The notes beneath the pieces are model-generated. The model did no database searches. It saw only the letters and a program-made list of their open reading frames with translations, and was not told the DNA's origin. A program made the position numbers and the translations under genes. Shown here piece by piece: positions 17,473 through 25,771 of a DNA stretch of 64,000 bases. Source of the stretch: Rhodopseudomonas palustris JSC-3b (GTDB taxonomy: Bacteria; Pseudomonadota; Alphaproteobacteria; Rhizobiales; Xanthobacteraceae); the NCBI GenBank assembly GCA_000504425.1, contig KI632513.1, positions 3,735,510 through 3,799,509 on the forward strand, given 5' to 3'. Within the stretch, counting starts at the first letter, position 1, and every line of letters begins with the position of its first letter.

Positions 17473-18825
17473 ATGTCCGTGATGTCATTCCGTTCTTCCG
17501 CGCTGCCGCTCAGCCGCCGCCAAGCCTTGATCGGCGGTGCGGGCGTTGCCGCGAGCCTGTTGCTGCCCACGGCGCTGGCCGCGCAGACCCGCCTGCAGAT
17601 CACCGAAGGCACGGTGGCGCCGATGCCGATCGCGCTGCCGAACTTCGTCGCTGGCACGCCGTCCGATGGCGAGGTCGGCGCCGGCGTCGCGCAGGTGATC
17701 ACCAACAATCTGAAGCGCAGCGGGCTATTCGCGCCGATCGATCAGGCCGCCTATATCGAGCGCATCAGCAATATCGACGTGTCGCCGCAATTTGCCAGCT
17801 GGAAGGCGATCAACGCTCAGGCGCTGGTCACCGGGCGCATGACCCGTCAGTCCGACGGCCGCCTCAAGGCCGAATTCCGGTTGTGGGACGTCGCCTCCGG
17901 CCAGCAGCTCACCGGCCAGCAATATTTCACCTCGCCGGAATATTGGCGCCGGATCGCGCACATCATCTCCGATCAGATCTATGAGCGGCTGACCGGCGAA
18001 AAGGGCTATTTTGATAGCCGTGTGGTGTTCATCGACGAATCCGGCTCCAAGGAACGCCGCGTCAAGCGGCTGGCCCTAATGGATCAGGACGGCGCCAATG
18101 TGCGCTATCTCAGCCGCGGCAATGACCTCGTGCTGACGCCACGCTTTTCGCCGACCACCCAAGAGATTACCTATATGGAGTTCGGGCACGGCGATCCGCG
18201 CGTCTATCTGTACAACATCGAAACCGGGCAGCGCGAAATCGTCGGCAATTTCCCGGGCATGTCGTTCGCGCCGCGGTTTTCGCCGGATGGCCAGCGCATC
18301 ATCATGAGCTTGCAGCAGGGCGGCAACTCCAATCTGTTCGTGATGGATCTGCGCTCGCGCTCGACCACCCGCCTGACCGACACGCCGGCGATCGACACCT
18401 CGCCGTCTTATTCGCCGGACGGCAGCCGGATCTGTTTTGAGTCCGATCGCGGCGGCAAGCCGCAGATCTATGTGATGTCGGCCAGCGGCGGCGGCGCGCA
18501 GCGCATCTCGTTTGGCGAAGGCAACTACTCGACGCCGGTGTGGTCGCCGCGCGGCGACTACATCGCCTTCACCAAGCAGGGCGGCGGCCAGTTCTCGATC
18601 GGCATCATGAAGCCCGATGGCTCCGGCGAACGGCTGCTGACCTCCGGCTATCACAATGAAGGCCCGACCTTCGCGCCGAACGGCCGCGTGCTGATGTTCT
18701 TCCGCGAACCGGGCGGCAGCGCCGGCCCGTCGCTGTACACGGTCGACATTTCCGGCCGCAACGAACAGCGCGTCCCAACCCCCGGCTTCGCTTCCGACCC
18801 GGCCTGGTCGCCGCTGCTGTCGTAA
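17473..18825 (+). CDS. tolB: Tol-Pal system beta-propeller protein TolB
   Basis: A 450-residue periplasmic TolB. After the signal there is the TolB N-terminal domain and a six-bladed propeller recognisable from repeated FSPDG-type turns ([41 protein letters not shown]). The signal sequence has SRRQALIGG (14-22) before its hydrophobic stretch, a twin-arginine-like motif, whereas E. coli TolB uses the Sec route. The ATG at 17473 is chosen; a TTG at 17458 is possible. pal does not follow directly here as it usually does. Confidence 0.94.
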   Translation: MSVMSFRSSALPLSRRQALIGGAGVAASLLLPTALAAQTRLQITEGTVAPMPIALPNFVAGTPSDGEVGAGVAQVITNNLKRSGLFAPIDQAAYIERISNIDVSPQFASWKAINAQALVTGRMTRQSDGRLKAEFRLWDVASGQQLTGQQYFTSPEYWRRIAHIISDQIYERLTGEKGYFDSRVVFIDESGSKERRVKRLALMDQDGANVRYLSRGNDLVLTPRFSPTTQEITYMEFGHGDPRVYLYNIETGQREIVGNFPGMSFAPRFSPDGQRIIMSLQQGGNSNLFVMDLRSRSTTRLTDTPAIDTSPSYSPDGSRICFESDRGGKPQIYVMSASGGGAQRISFGEGNYSTPVWSPRGDYIAFTKQGGGQFSIGIMKPDGSGERLLTSGYHNEGPTFAPNGRVLMFFREPGGSAGPSLYTVDISGRNEQRVPTPGFASDPAWSPLLS

Positions 18826-18896
18826 GACATTCTGTTGAATCGAACGGTGGGCTGTCTGCTTGGCAGGCGTCCCTTGGTTCGAGTCAGTAGGGCTGA

Positions 18897-20108
18897 TCAG
18901 CAGGCCCTATCGAGCAGTTCTCCCACCCTCTCTGCGATCAGATCGATTTCTGCCGCTGACAGCGTGGGATGAATCAGGAAAGCCAAGCTGGTTTCGCCCA
19001 ATTCCTGGGCATGCGGCAACCGCTTTGCCGGCCTCAAGCCGGAGCCATCGAAAGCACTCTCCAGATAGACTTCCGAGCAAGTGCCCTGAAAGACGGGAAG
19101 TTTCGATTGAGCTGCCTCGGACAGGATGCGATCCCGAGACCAGTCCGGTGCAAGCTTGTCGGGTCTCAGATAGGCGTAGAGCCGATAGTTGGCATGCCGG
19201 CTGCGTGCGCACTGCTCACTATCCGCCGGTCCGCAGTCAAGTCGCGGCAGCCGGAGCAGCCCGTGCTGTCCAGTGAAACGCTCGAACGCCTTCGCCAGTC
19301 GATCAGCATTAGCCTGACGACGCGCTGACCAGTCGGCCATCCTCTTCAACTGGATGCGCCCGATCGCCGCCTGCATCTCCAGCATGCGCCAGTTGGTGCC
19401 GAAACTCTCATGCAGCCAGCGAAATCCCGGCGGATGCTCGCGATGATAGACCGCGTCATAGCTCTTGCCATGATCCTTGTACGACCACATCCGCGACCAC
19501 AACTGCTTGTCGTTAGAGGTCACCATGCCACCTTCCCCCCCGGTGGTCATGATTTTGTCCTGACAGAACGACCATGCACCGATATCACCGATGCTGCCGA
19601 CGGACCGCCCCTTGTAGATCGCGCCGTGGGCCTGTGCGCAGTCCTCGATCACGGTAAGGCCTCGCGCTCGAGCCAATTCCATGATCGGGTCCATGTCACA
19701 CGGCCAGCCCGCCAGATGGACGCAAATGATCGCTTTGCTGCGCGCCGTCAGTACCGGCGCAATGGTTCGTGCCGAGATATTCCCAGAATCAAGCTCGACG
19801 TCGGCGAATACTGGCTTGGCACCGGCATTCACGACACACGAAACAGAAGCCAGGAAGGTGCGCGGCGTTACGATCACTTCGTCGCCGGGACCAATGCCCA
19901 GCGCTTTCAGTGCGACATCGAGTGCCACCGTTCCGTTGCTAAGCGCGACGGCGTAGTCGGTGCCGACCCAGGATGCGAACTCGCGCTCGAAGGCGCGGGC
20001 TTCATCTCCGGTCCAATAGTTGACCTTGTTGGAAAGAAGCACGTTGCGAACGGCTTCGGCCTCTTCCTGATCGAAACATGGCCACGGAGAGAACGCCAAC
20101 TCAGCCAT
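18897..20108 (-). CDS. DegT/DnrJ/EryC1 (PglE-like) PLP aminotransferase
   Basis: A 403-residue sugar aminotransferase family protein. The PLP lysine is K185 in SFCQDKIMTTGGEGG, and the aspartate that contacts the pyridine ring is D156 in VIEDCAQAHGA. Enzymes of this family (PglE, ArnB, WecE types) aminate nucleotide-linked keto-sugars. The ATG at 20108 overlaps the acetyltransferase stop by eight bases, and the three minus-strand genes form one operon. Codon use is visibly less GC-biased than in the tol genes, suggesting transfer. Together with its neighbours it fits diacetylbacillosamine-like sugar synthesis, but the 4,6-dehydratase is not in the window. Confidence 0.88.
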   Translation of the reverse strand: MAELAFSPWPCFDQEEAEAVRNVLLSNKVNYWTGDEARAFEREFASWVGTDYAVALSNGTVALDVALKALGIGPGDEVIVTPRTFLASVSCVVNAGAKPVFADVELDSGNISARTIAPVLTARSKAIICVHLAGWPCDMDPIMELARARGLTVIEDCAQAHGAIYKGRSVGSIGDIGAWSFCQDKIMTTGGEGGMVTSNDKQLWSRMWSYKDHGKSYDAVYHREHPPGFRWLHESFGTNWRMLEMQAAIGRIQLKRMADWSARRQANADRLAKAFERFTGQHGLLRLPRLDCGPADSEQCARSRHANYRLYAYLRPDKLAPDWSRDRILSEAAQSKLPVFQGTCSEVYLESAFDGSGLRPAKRLPHAQELGETSLAFLIHPTLSAAEIDLIAERVGELLDRAC

Positions 20109-20772
20109 GCTTCTCACCCTTCTCCAATCGACGTGCCGGATTGCCAACCACGGTAACACCGGGCGGAACATCCTTGGTTACCACTGCGCCCATACCAACA
20201 ACCGCTCCTGCGCCGATCCGCAACGGCTGGCCGGGCTTGCCCTGCCGGATTAGGGCGCCGGCGCCGATATAGGCGTGGTCGCCAATCTCGACATTGCCAT
20301 TGCAGTGCACGCCCGGAGCGAAGGTCACGAAATCACCGATCACGCAATCATGCTCCACATAACTGTAGAGATTGGCGTGGAAATGTCGTCCGATCCGAAT
20401 GTTCGATGTCAAAGTTACATAGGCGCAGATGATGGCCCCGTCCCCCAGCACCACGTCGTCATAGATCTGGGAAGCTTCGGCGCGGATTGTCCACGGCAGC
20501 ACGCCATTCTCAGCGCATTTGTGAGCCAGTCGCTCACGCACACGGCTATCAGCAATCGCGAGATTGACGAAACGGCGATCCGCGGGCTGCGCCATAAACT
20601 CTGCAAAAGTCAAAACCCGATGACAGTTGACTTCATCAGAAATCCGGCCATCGTCGATGAAGACCAACTGTTCCAAAGCTATATTGTGCGCATGACAATG
20701 CGCGCGCGCGAGGGGCATCACGCCTCGCCCGCAGCCACTCGCACCATAGATAGCGAACAAAGTGTCGCTCAT
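20101..20772 (-). CDS. NeuD/PglD-like sugar O/N-acetyltransferase
   Basis: A 223-residue protein with an N-terminal Rossmann-like nucleotide-sugar part (LFAIYGASGCGRGVMPLAR, 5-23) and a C-terminal left-handed beta-helix of hexapeptide repeats (VVLGDGAIICAYVTLTSNI, VIGDFVTFAPGVHCNGNVEI, IGAGAVVGMGAVVTKDV). The EHDCVIGD motif carries the catalytic histidine expected in PglD. PglD acetylates the 4-amino group of UDP-4-amino-sugars. It sits between the sugar transferase and aminotransferase genes, overlapping both (4 and 8 bases), as in Pgl-type clusters. Confidence 0.88.
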   Translation of the reverse strand: MSDTLFAIYGASGCGRGVMPLARAHCHAHNIALEQLVFIDDGRISDEVNCHRVLTFAEFMAQPADRRFVNLAIADSRVRERLAHKCAENGVLPWTIRAEASQIYDDVVLGDGAIICAYVTLTSNIRIGRHFHANLYSYVEHDCVIGDFVTFAPGVHCNGNVEIGDHAYIGAGALIRQGKPGQPLRIGAGAVVGMGAVVTKDVPPGVTVVGNPARRLEKGEKHG

Positions 20773-21446
20773 GCCGATTTCTCGTCGTTATTGCCACTGA
20801 ATTTCGACACCGTGGCAGACCCCTCCTGTGTGATCCCGTCCCGGCGAAGCACTTTCCCGACCGTGGCAATCAGGATCTTCATGTCGAGCCACAGCGTCTG
20901 ATGTTCGACATACCATGTGTCGAACTGCAAACGCGTCTGCCAGTCCAGGGCATTTCGACCATTGATCTGCGCCCACCCAGTGATCCCTGGTCGCACTTCA
21001 TGGCGACGGGCCTGCTCCTTTGTGTAGAGCGGGAGATATTCAACCAGCAATGGGCGCGGCCCAACCAGACTCATGTCGCCCTTTATCACGTTGAGCAATT
21101 CCGGCAGCTCATCGAGACTGGTTGACCGGAGCCATTTTCCGAACGGCGTCAACCGATCTGCATCTGGCAGCAATTGGCCGTCCGCGCCCCTGGCATCTGT
21201 CATGGTCCTGAATTTGAGCATGGTGAACACCGCGCCATTCAGTCCGGGACGCGCCTGCCGAAACAGCACTGGGCTGCCCAGCTTCAATCGAACCATCACG
21301 CCGACGGCCAGCGCTGGAACCGCCAGCAGGGCGGCGATTGGAATCGAAAGCGTAAGGTCGAAGATCCGCTTGATCCGATTTCTATTTGCTTGGGCCGTGG
21401 ACGTGCTGCTCACCATCATTCCGTAATTCGATGTTTTGGGAATCAA
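20769..21446 (-). CDS. Bacterial sugar transferase (PglC-like phosphoglycosyl transferase)
   Basis: A 225-residue monotopic phosphoglycosyl transferase that moves a sugar phosphate from a UDP-sugar to undecaprenyl phosphate. One N-terminal membrane helix (about 32-53) is followed by SPVLFRQARPGLNG, FTMLKFRTM, STSLDELPELLNVIKGDMSLVGPRP (the catalytic DE is within SLDELPEL) and GITGWAQINGRN. This short form resembles PglC/WcaJ C-terminal domains. The start at 21446 is uncertain; ATGs at 21419 and 21416 are possible. It is the first gene of the minus-strand cassette and would prime a glycan or glycoprotein oligosaccharide. Confidence 0.88.
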   Translation of the reverse strand: MIPKTSNYGMMVSSTSTAQANRNRIKRIFDLTLSIPIAALLAVPALAVGVMVRLKLGSPVLFRQARPGLNGAVFTMLKFRTMTDARGADGQLLPDADRLTPFGKWLRSTSLDELPELLNVIKGDMSLVGPRPLLVEYLPLYTKEQARRHEVRPGITGWAQINGRNALDWQTRLQFDTWYVEHQTLWLDMKILIATVGKVLRRDGITQEGSATVSKFSGNNDEKSA

Positions 21447-21626
21447 GCGAAATCAGCGGCTTGTACGCTTGACTCGGGCCTGGGGCAATGATGAAGGTCG
21501 GCAGGAATTTGCTCCGGAGCTCTGCTTGCTAGAGAGGGCGCAGTAGCCGATCTACGTTTGGACCGCAGCAAAAAGACAAGGGTTTTATAATCCCACAGTA
21601 ACCATATTCCCTCATAGTAATTTCAT

Positions 21627-21638
21627 TACCGATCGGTA
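21627..21638. promoter_or_regulatory. 12-bp palindrome upstream of the GGDEF-EAL gene
   Basis: TACCGATCGGTA is a perfect palindrome 31 bases before the GGDEF-EAL start, in the AT-rich 222-base divergent region shared with the sugar-transferase operon. It could be an operator, but it is short enough to arise by chance. Confidence 0.35.
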
Positions 21639-21668
21639 TCACCTTTCTAAAAATGGACAGGGGTGCCG

Positions 21669-24005
21669 ATGCAGACTGCCCATCCCACAGAGAGCATTCA
21701 TCGATTATCGCCCACGATTTACGCGGGCATGGTCGATTCGTTGTTTCTCAATCCGTTGCCGATGGTGCTGGGTGCCATGAGCCCGGCCATCGCCGCAGCG
21801 GTGATCGGTGCTGTCACCGATGATGTGGTGATCTGGCTGTGCGTCCTGCCGTTTCTGGCGCTGGGCGGCGTCCGCGCTTTTCAGATGTATCGCTACAAGC
21901 AGCGGCAGGGGCCGCTGACCGGCGACGAAGCCGTTCTCTGGGAAAATAAGTATCGTCTGGCGGCAATCGGCTACAGCCTCGCTCTGGGTGCCTGGAGCGT
22001 GGTGGTGTTGCTACGCACCGATGATTTTGCTGCCCACATGCTGTGCGTCACCACCGTGGTCGCCTACATGTCCGCCGGCGTCGCGCGCACCTTCGGCCGG
22101 CCGCGGAGTTTCCAGTTGCAGATGCTGGTCGGCTGCGGCCCGCTGGTGATCACGCTGATCTATGTCGGCGGCACGTTCCATATCGCGGTGGCACTGCTGA
22201 GCGCGGTGTTCTTCGCGGCCACCCGGCAGCTCACATCCAGCCTGCAGCGCATCTATTTCAACGCCTGGATCGCGCGCGAGCGCGAGGCCGCGCTCGCCAA
22301 TCAGTTCGACACCGCGCTCAACAACATGCCCCATGGCCTGTGCATGTTCGGGGGCGATCAGATCCGGCTCGAAGTGATGAACCGGCGCTTTGCGAAAATG
22401 ATGCGGCTGCCGTCGGACTTCATGTATCGCGGCGGCAGCGCCGCCGACATCATCAATGCCTGCGTTGCCGCCGGCACAATCTCGCCGGCCAGTGCGCGCC
22501 TGATCATCCTGGAAATCGACAACGCGCTGGCGGGCGAGATCATCACGGTCGACTCCGAGACCACCGACGCGCACGCTTATTCATGGACCTTCCAGCCAAT
22601 GAATGGCGGCGGCACCGTGGTGCTGGTCGAAGACATCACCGAGCGGCGCAGTGCAGAAGCACGCATCATCCATCTGGCGCGCTATGACGAACTGACCGGG
22701 CTGCCGAACCGCGGCAATTTCCGCGACGAAATCGAGCGCCTCTTGACCATCGCTCAGGCCCGCGGCGATATGCGGCCCTCGGCGCTGTTGTTTGTCGATC
22801 TCGATCAGTTCAAGCAGGTCAACGATACGCTCGGCCATCCCAGCGGCGACCGGCTGCTGTGCGAAGTCGCCGAGCGGCTGCAGGAGCTGCTGCGCCAGGA
22901 TGATATTGTCGCCAGGTTCGGCGGCGACGAATTCGTGGTGTTCCAGCAGCATATCGACTCGCACGAGGATGCCGCCGTGCTGGCGCGGCGGATCGTCGAT
23001 CGGCTCAGCGAGCGCTATGTGATCGAGCAGCACGTGGTCGAGATCGGCGCCAGCGTCGGCATTGCCGTGACCTCGCCCGGCATCAAAGCCGACGTGCTGA
23101 TGAAAAATGCCGATATGGCGCTGTTCCATGCCAAGGCCGACGGCCGCGGCACCTACTGTTTCTTCCGCGAGGAAATGGCGAAATCCGTCGAAGCGCGCCG
23201 TATTCTCGAGCTTGATTTGCGCCGGGCGCTGGCCAATGACGAGTTCGAACTGTACTTCCAGCCGCTCGTCAATCTGAAGACGGGACGGATCACCACCTGC
23301 GAAGCATTGCTGCGCTGGAATCATCCGATGCGCGGCACGGTGTCGCCGATCGACATCATCCCGGTGGCCGAAGAGATGGGCCTGATCGTCGATCTCGGCC
23401 GCTGGATCTTGCGCCGCGCCTGCATGGAATGCATGCGCTGGCCCGACGGCGTCAGCGTGGCCGTCAATTTCTCGCCGCAGCAGTTCCACCAGCGCGATGT
23501 GATCGACGAGGTGCGCTACGCGCTGCAGGTGTCAGGGCTGCCCGCCGAGCGGCTGGAAATCGAGATCACCGAATCCTCGCTGATGCGCAATACCCAGTGG
23601 ACGCTCGACGCGCTGCAGCAGTTGCGTAATGCCGGGGTGCGCATTGCGCTCGATGACTTTGGCACCGGCTATTCCAGCCTCAGCTATCTGCACAATTTCC
23701 CGCTGCAGAAGGTCAAGATCGATCGATCGTTCCTGGTCGGCATCGAGACGCACCGGCCGCTGACGTTGCTGCGCGGTGTGGCGCGGCTCAGCGCCGAGCT
23801 TGGCATGTCGGTGGTGGTGGAAGGGGTCGAGACCAATGAGCAGCTCGAGCTGATCGGCGCTGACGGCACGGTCACGGAAGCGCAGGGCTATCTGTTCAGC
23901 CGTCCGGTCCCTGCCAGCCGGATTCGTGAATTGCTGACCGCTTCGCACGCCCGCCGCCAGGACGACGGCAAGAGCCGGCTGTTGCCGCTGCGCTCGATCG
24001 CGTAG
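21669..24005 (+). CDS. Membrane-bound GGDEF-EAL protein (c-di-GMP turnover)
   Basis: A 778-residue inner-membrane signalling protein. Roughly 200 N-terminal residues hold several hydrophobic segments, then comes a PAS-like domain (LANQFDTALNNMPHGLCMF). The GGDEF domain follows with an intact GGDEF motif (418-422) and a product-inhibition site RQDD (RxxD, 409-412). The EAL domain has E545-A546-L547 in CEALLRWNHP and DDFGTGYSSLSYLHNFPL. Both synthase and phosphodiesterase signatures look complete, so net activity cannot be read from sequence. The ATG at 21669 follows GGACAGGGG; a GTG at 21663 is an alternative. Confidence 0.93.
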   Translation: MQTAHPTESIHRLSPTIYAGMVDSLFLNPLPMVLGAMSPAIAAAVIGAVTDDVVIWLCVLPFLALGGVRAFQMYRYKQRQGPLTGDEAVLWENKYRLAAIGYSLALGAWSVVVLLRTDDFAAHMLCVTTVVAYMSAGVARTFGRPRSFQLQMLVGCGPLVITLIYVGGTFHIAVALLSAVFFAATRQLTSSLQRIYFNAWIAREREAALANQFDTALNNMPHGLCMFGGDQIRLEVMNRRFAKMMRLPSDFMYRGGSAADIINACVAAGTISPASARLIILEIDNALAGEIITVDSETTDAHAYSWTFQPMNGGGTVVLVEDITERRSAEARIIHLARYDELTGLPNRGNFRDEIERLLTIAQARGDMRPSALLFVDLDQFKQVNDTLGHPSGDRLLCEVAERLQELLRQDDIVARFGGDEFVVFQQHIDSHEDAAVLARRIVDRLSERYVIEQHVVEIGASVGIAVTSPGIKADVLMKNADMALFHAKADGRGTYCFFREEMAKSVEARRILELDLRRALANDEFELYFQPLVNLKTGRITTCEALLRWNHPMRGTVSPIDIIPVAEEMGLIVDLGRWILRRACMECMRWPDGVSVAVNFSPQQFHQRDVIDEVRYALQVSGLPAERLEIEITESSLMRNTQWTLDALQQLRNAGVRIALDDFGTGYSSLSYLHNFPLQKVKIDRSFLVGIETHRPLTLLRGVARLSAELGMSVVVEGVETNEQLELIGADGTVTEAQGYLFSRPVPASRIRELLTASHARRQDDGKSRLLPLRSIA

Positions 24006-24125
24006 CGCGGCGCAGGGTGGGCAGCGATCCGATCGCGCGTTAACCGTGTTTTGGCTCAATCTTTGCGCGAGTATTAACGAAGTGTTAATTTTGCCACCTG
24101 GAGACGCTGAGCGCGGGGATGCCAG

Positions 24126-24878
24126 GTGGGCTCGCTTGAACGGATCGGCCAGGAGCAGGGGACGCTGGGGCGCCATGCCGACCTGCTGGCGCGCGTCGAT
24201 TATCGGCTGGTCGAGAGCCAGGCGGACCGCGAGGCGATCTTCCGGCTGCGATACCGCGCTTACCTCAAGGAAGGCATGGTCGGACCCGACCCGCATGGGC
24301 AGGTGTTCGACCGCTATGATGAACTCCCCAATTCCTGGATCATCGCCGTCTATCTCGACGGCGCGTTGACCAGTTCGCTGCGCATCACGGTTGCATCGCC
24401 TGATCAACCGGATTGTCCCTCGATGGCAGTGTTTGCTGATCAGCTGCAGCCGTTGCTGGCCAGGGGCATGGTGATTGTCGATCCGACGCGCTTTGTCGCC
24501 GATCCCGATGCGGTGCGTATTCCCGAATTGCCTTATCTGACGCTGCGGCTCGCCAATCTCGCCTGCGAACATTTTGGCGCGCAGATCGGCTTGGCATCGG
24601 TGCGGGTCGAACATCAGGCATTTTATCGGCGGGTGTTCATGACGGCGATGGCGGCGCCGCGCCACTATCCCGGCTTGATGAAGCCGATCGGGCTGATGGG
24701 CATCGATTTCCCGGCGCTGCGCGAGCGCATCTATGGGCGCTATCCGTTCCTGCGCTCTACCGCGGCCGAACGGCAGCGCTTGTTCACGCGCGCAGCGCTG
24801 CGCCATGCCCCGCTGCTGCAGCCCCAACGGCCAAGCGAGTCGCGCGCACCGGCTGCCTCCACCATGTTGCGCGGCTAG
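24126..24878 (+). CDS. FeeM/LuxI-like N-acyltransferase (GNAT fold)
   Basis: A 250-residue protein resembling the N-acyl amino acid synthase FeeM and autoinducer-synthase group. The core runs DYRLVESQADREAIFRLRYR, ELPNSWIIAVYLDGALTSSL (with the following RITV), then VDPTRFVADPDAVRIPELPY and LASVRVEHQAFYRRVF. Such enzymes load an acyl chain from acyl-ACP onto an amino acid or homoserine lactone. Canonical LuxI residues are not clearly complete, so a long-chain acyl-amino acid product is as likely as an AHL. It starts with GTG at 24126, 120 bases after the GGDEF-EAL gene. No LuxR-type gene is adjacent. Confidence 0.75.
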   Translation: MGSLERIGQEQGTLGRHADLLARVDYRLVESQADREAIFRLRYRAYLKEGMVGPDPHGQVFDRYDELPNSWIIAVYLDGALTSSLRITVASPDQPDCPSMAVFADQLQPLLARGMVIVDPTRFVADPDAVRIPELPYLTLRLANLACEHFGAQIGLASVRVEHQAFYRRVFMTAMAAPRHYPGLMKPIGLMGIDFPALRERIYGRYPFLRSTAAERQRLFTRAALRHAPLLQPQRPSESRAPAASTMLRG

Positions 24879-25125
24879 CGCTTCGGTCTGCTGTAAACAG
24901 CGCCGATTCTCTCCGTTGAAAACGCTACCGGGCGGCGCCAGCTGGAACAGCGATCCACCATCGCGCCACATTTACTCGGCATTAACCATCACGTCTGCTT
25001 TCCGCGACCTCCTGGCATTCGATCGATCCTGGCAACACTCTGTCAAGGTTGACGGAACGTTCGCTTAACCATCGAGCTGTAGACCGGGAGCCAGTCGGAC
25101 GTAACGTGAGCGTGGAGGCTCCGGA

Positions 25126-25632
25126 ATGAACCAGCAAATGCGAATCCGCCAGGGATTGAAGCTGGCCGCAGTGTTGGCTGTGGCGTTGTCCCTGGGGGCT
25201 TGCGCGAACAAAAACCCGCTCGGCGGCGGCAATGGCGCCGATGGCTCTCTGGCCGGCGCCGCGGTGCCGGGCAGCCAGCAGGATTTCGTGGTCAATGTCG
25301 GCGACCGCGTGTTCTTTGAAAGCGATCAGACCGATCTGTCGCCGCAGGCGATGGCCACGCTCGACAAGCAGGCGCAGTGGTTGCAGATGTACAACCGCTA
25401 TTCCTTTACCATCGAGGGCCATGCTGACGAACGCGGCACCCGCGAATACAACATCGCGCTCGGCGCGCGTCGTGCGCAGTCGGTGCGCAGCTATCTGGCG
25501 TCGCGCGGCATCGAGACCTCGCGGATGCGCACCATTTCCTACGGCAAGGAACGCCCGGTCGCGGTCTGCAACGACATCTCGTGCTGGTCACAGAATCGTC
25601 GTGCCGTCACGGTGCTGAACGCCGGCTCCTGA
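25126..25632 (+). CDS. pal: Peptidoglycan-associated lipoprotein Pal
   Basis: A 168-residue outer-membrane lipoprotein that anchors the envelope to peptidoglycan and works with TolB. The lipobox LGAC places the lipidated cysteine at C26. The C-terminal OmpA-like domain (VGDRVFFESDQTDLSPQA to the end) contains FTIEGHADERGTREYNIALG, the peptidoglycan-binding region. An RBS-like GTGGAGG lies about nine bases before the ATG. In most relatives pal follows tolB directly; here it lies 6.3 kb away with its own upstream region. Confidence 0.96.
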   Translation: MNQQMRIRQGLKLAAVLAVALSLGACANKNPLGGGNGADGSLAGAAVPGSQQDFVVNVGDRVFFESDQTDLSPQAMATLDKQAQWLQMYNRYSFTIEGHADERGTREYNIALGARRAQSVRSYLASRGIETSRMRTISYGKERPVAVCNDISCWSQNRRAVTVLNAGS

Positions 25633-25657
25633 TTGCGACCAACGTGACAAACGTGAA

Positions 25658-25685
25658 GCCGGCGCTGCTGTGGCGCCGGCTTTTT
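25658..25685 (+). terminator. Terminator after pal
   Basis: Perfect 8-base arms GCCGGCGC (25658-25665) and GCGCCGGC (25673-25680) with a 7-base loop, followed by TTTTT. A good intrinsic terminator between pal and cpoB. Confidence 0.8.
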
Positions 25686-25771
25686 CATGCGTGGCGGCCG
25701 ACACATTTTTGGCGTAGTCCAACCTGCAATCTCGGTCGCGCCGCGAACCCGCAGCTAACCAGCAGGCAGCC

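Noticed and set aside
24046-24369. An overlapping plus-strand frame before the FeeM-like gene
   Set aside because: Another frame of the same DNA carries the clear GNAT-like protein; this product is Arg/Ser-rich without similarity.
24126-24878. Calling the acyltransferase a true LuxI AHL synthase
   Set aside because: The similarity is to the broader FeeM/autoinducer group, no LuxR gene is adjacent, and the canonical LuxI residues cannot all be located.
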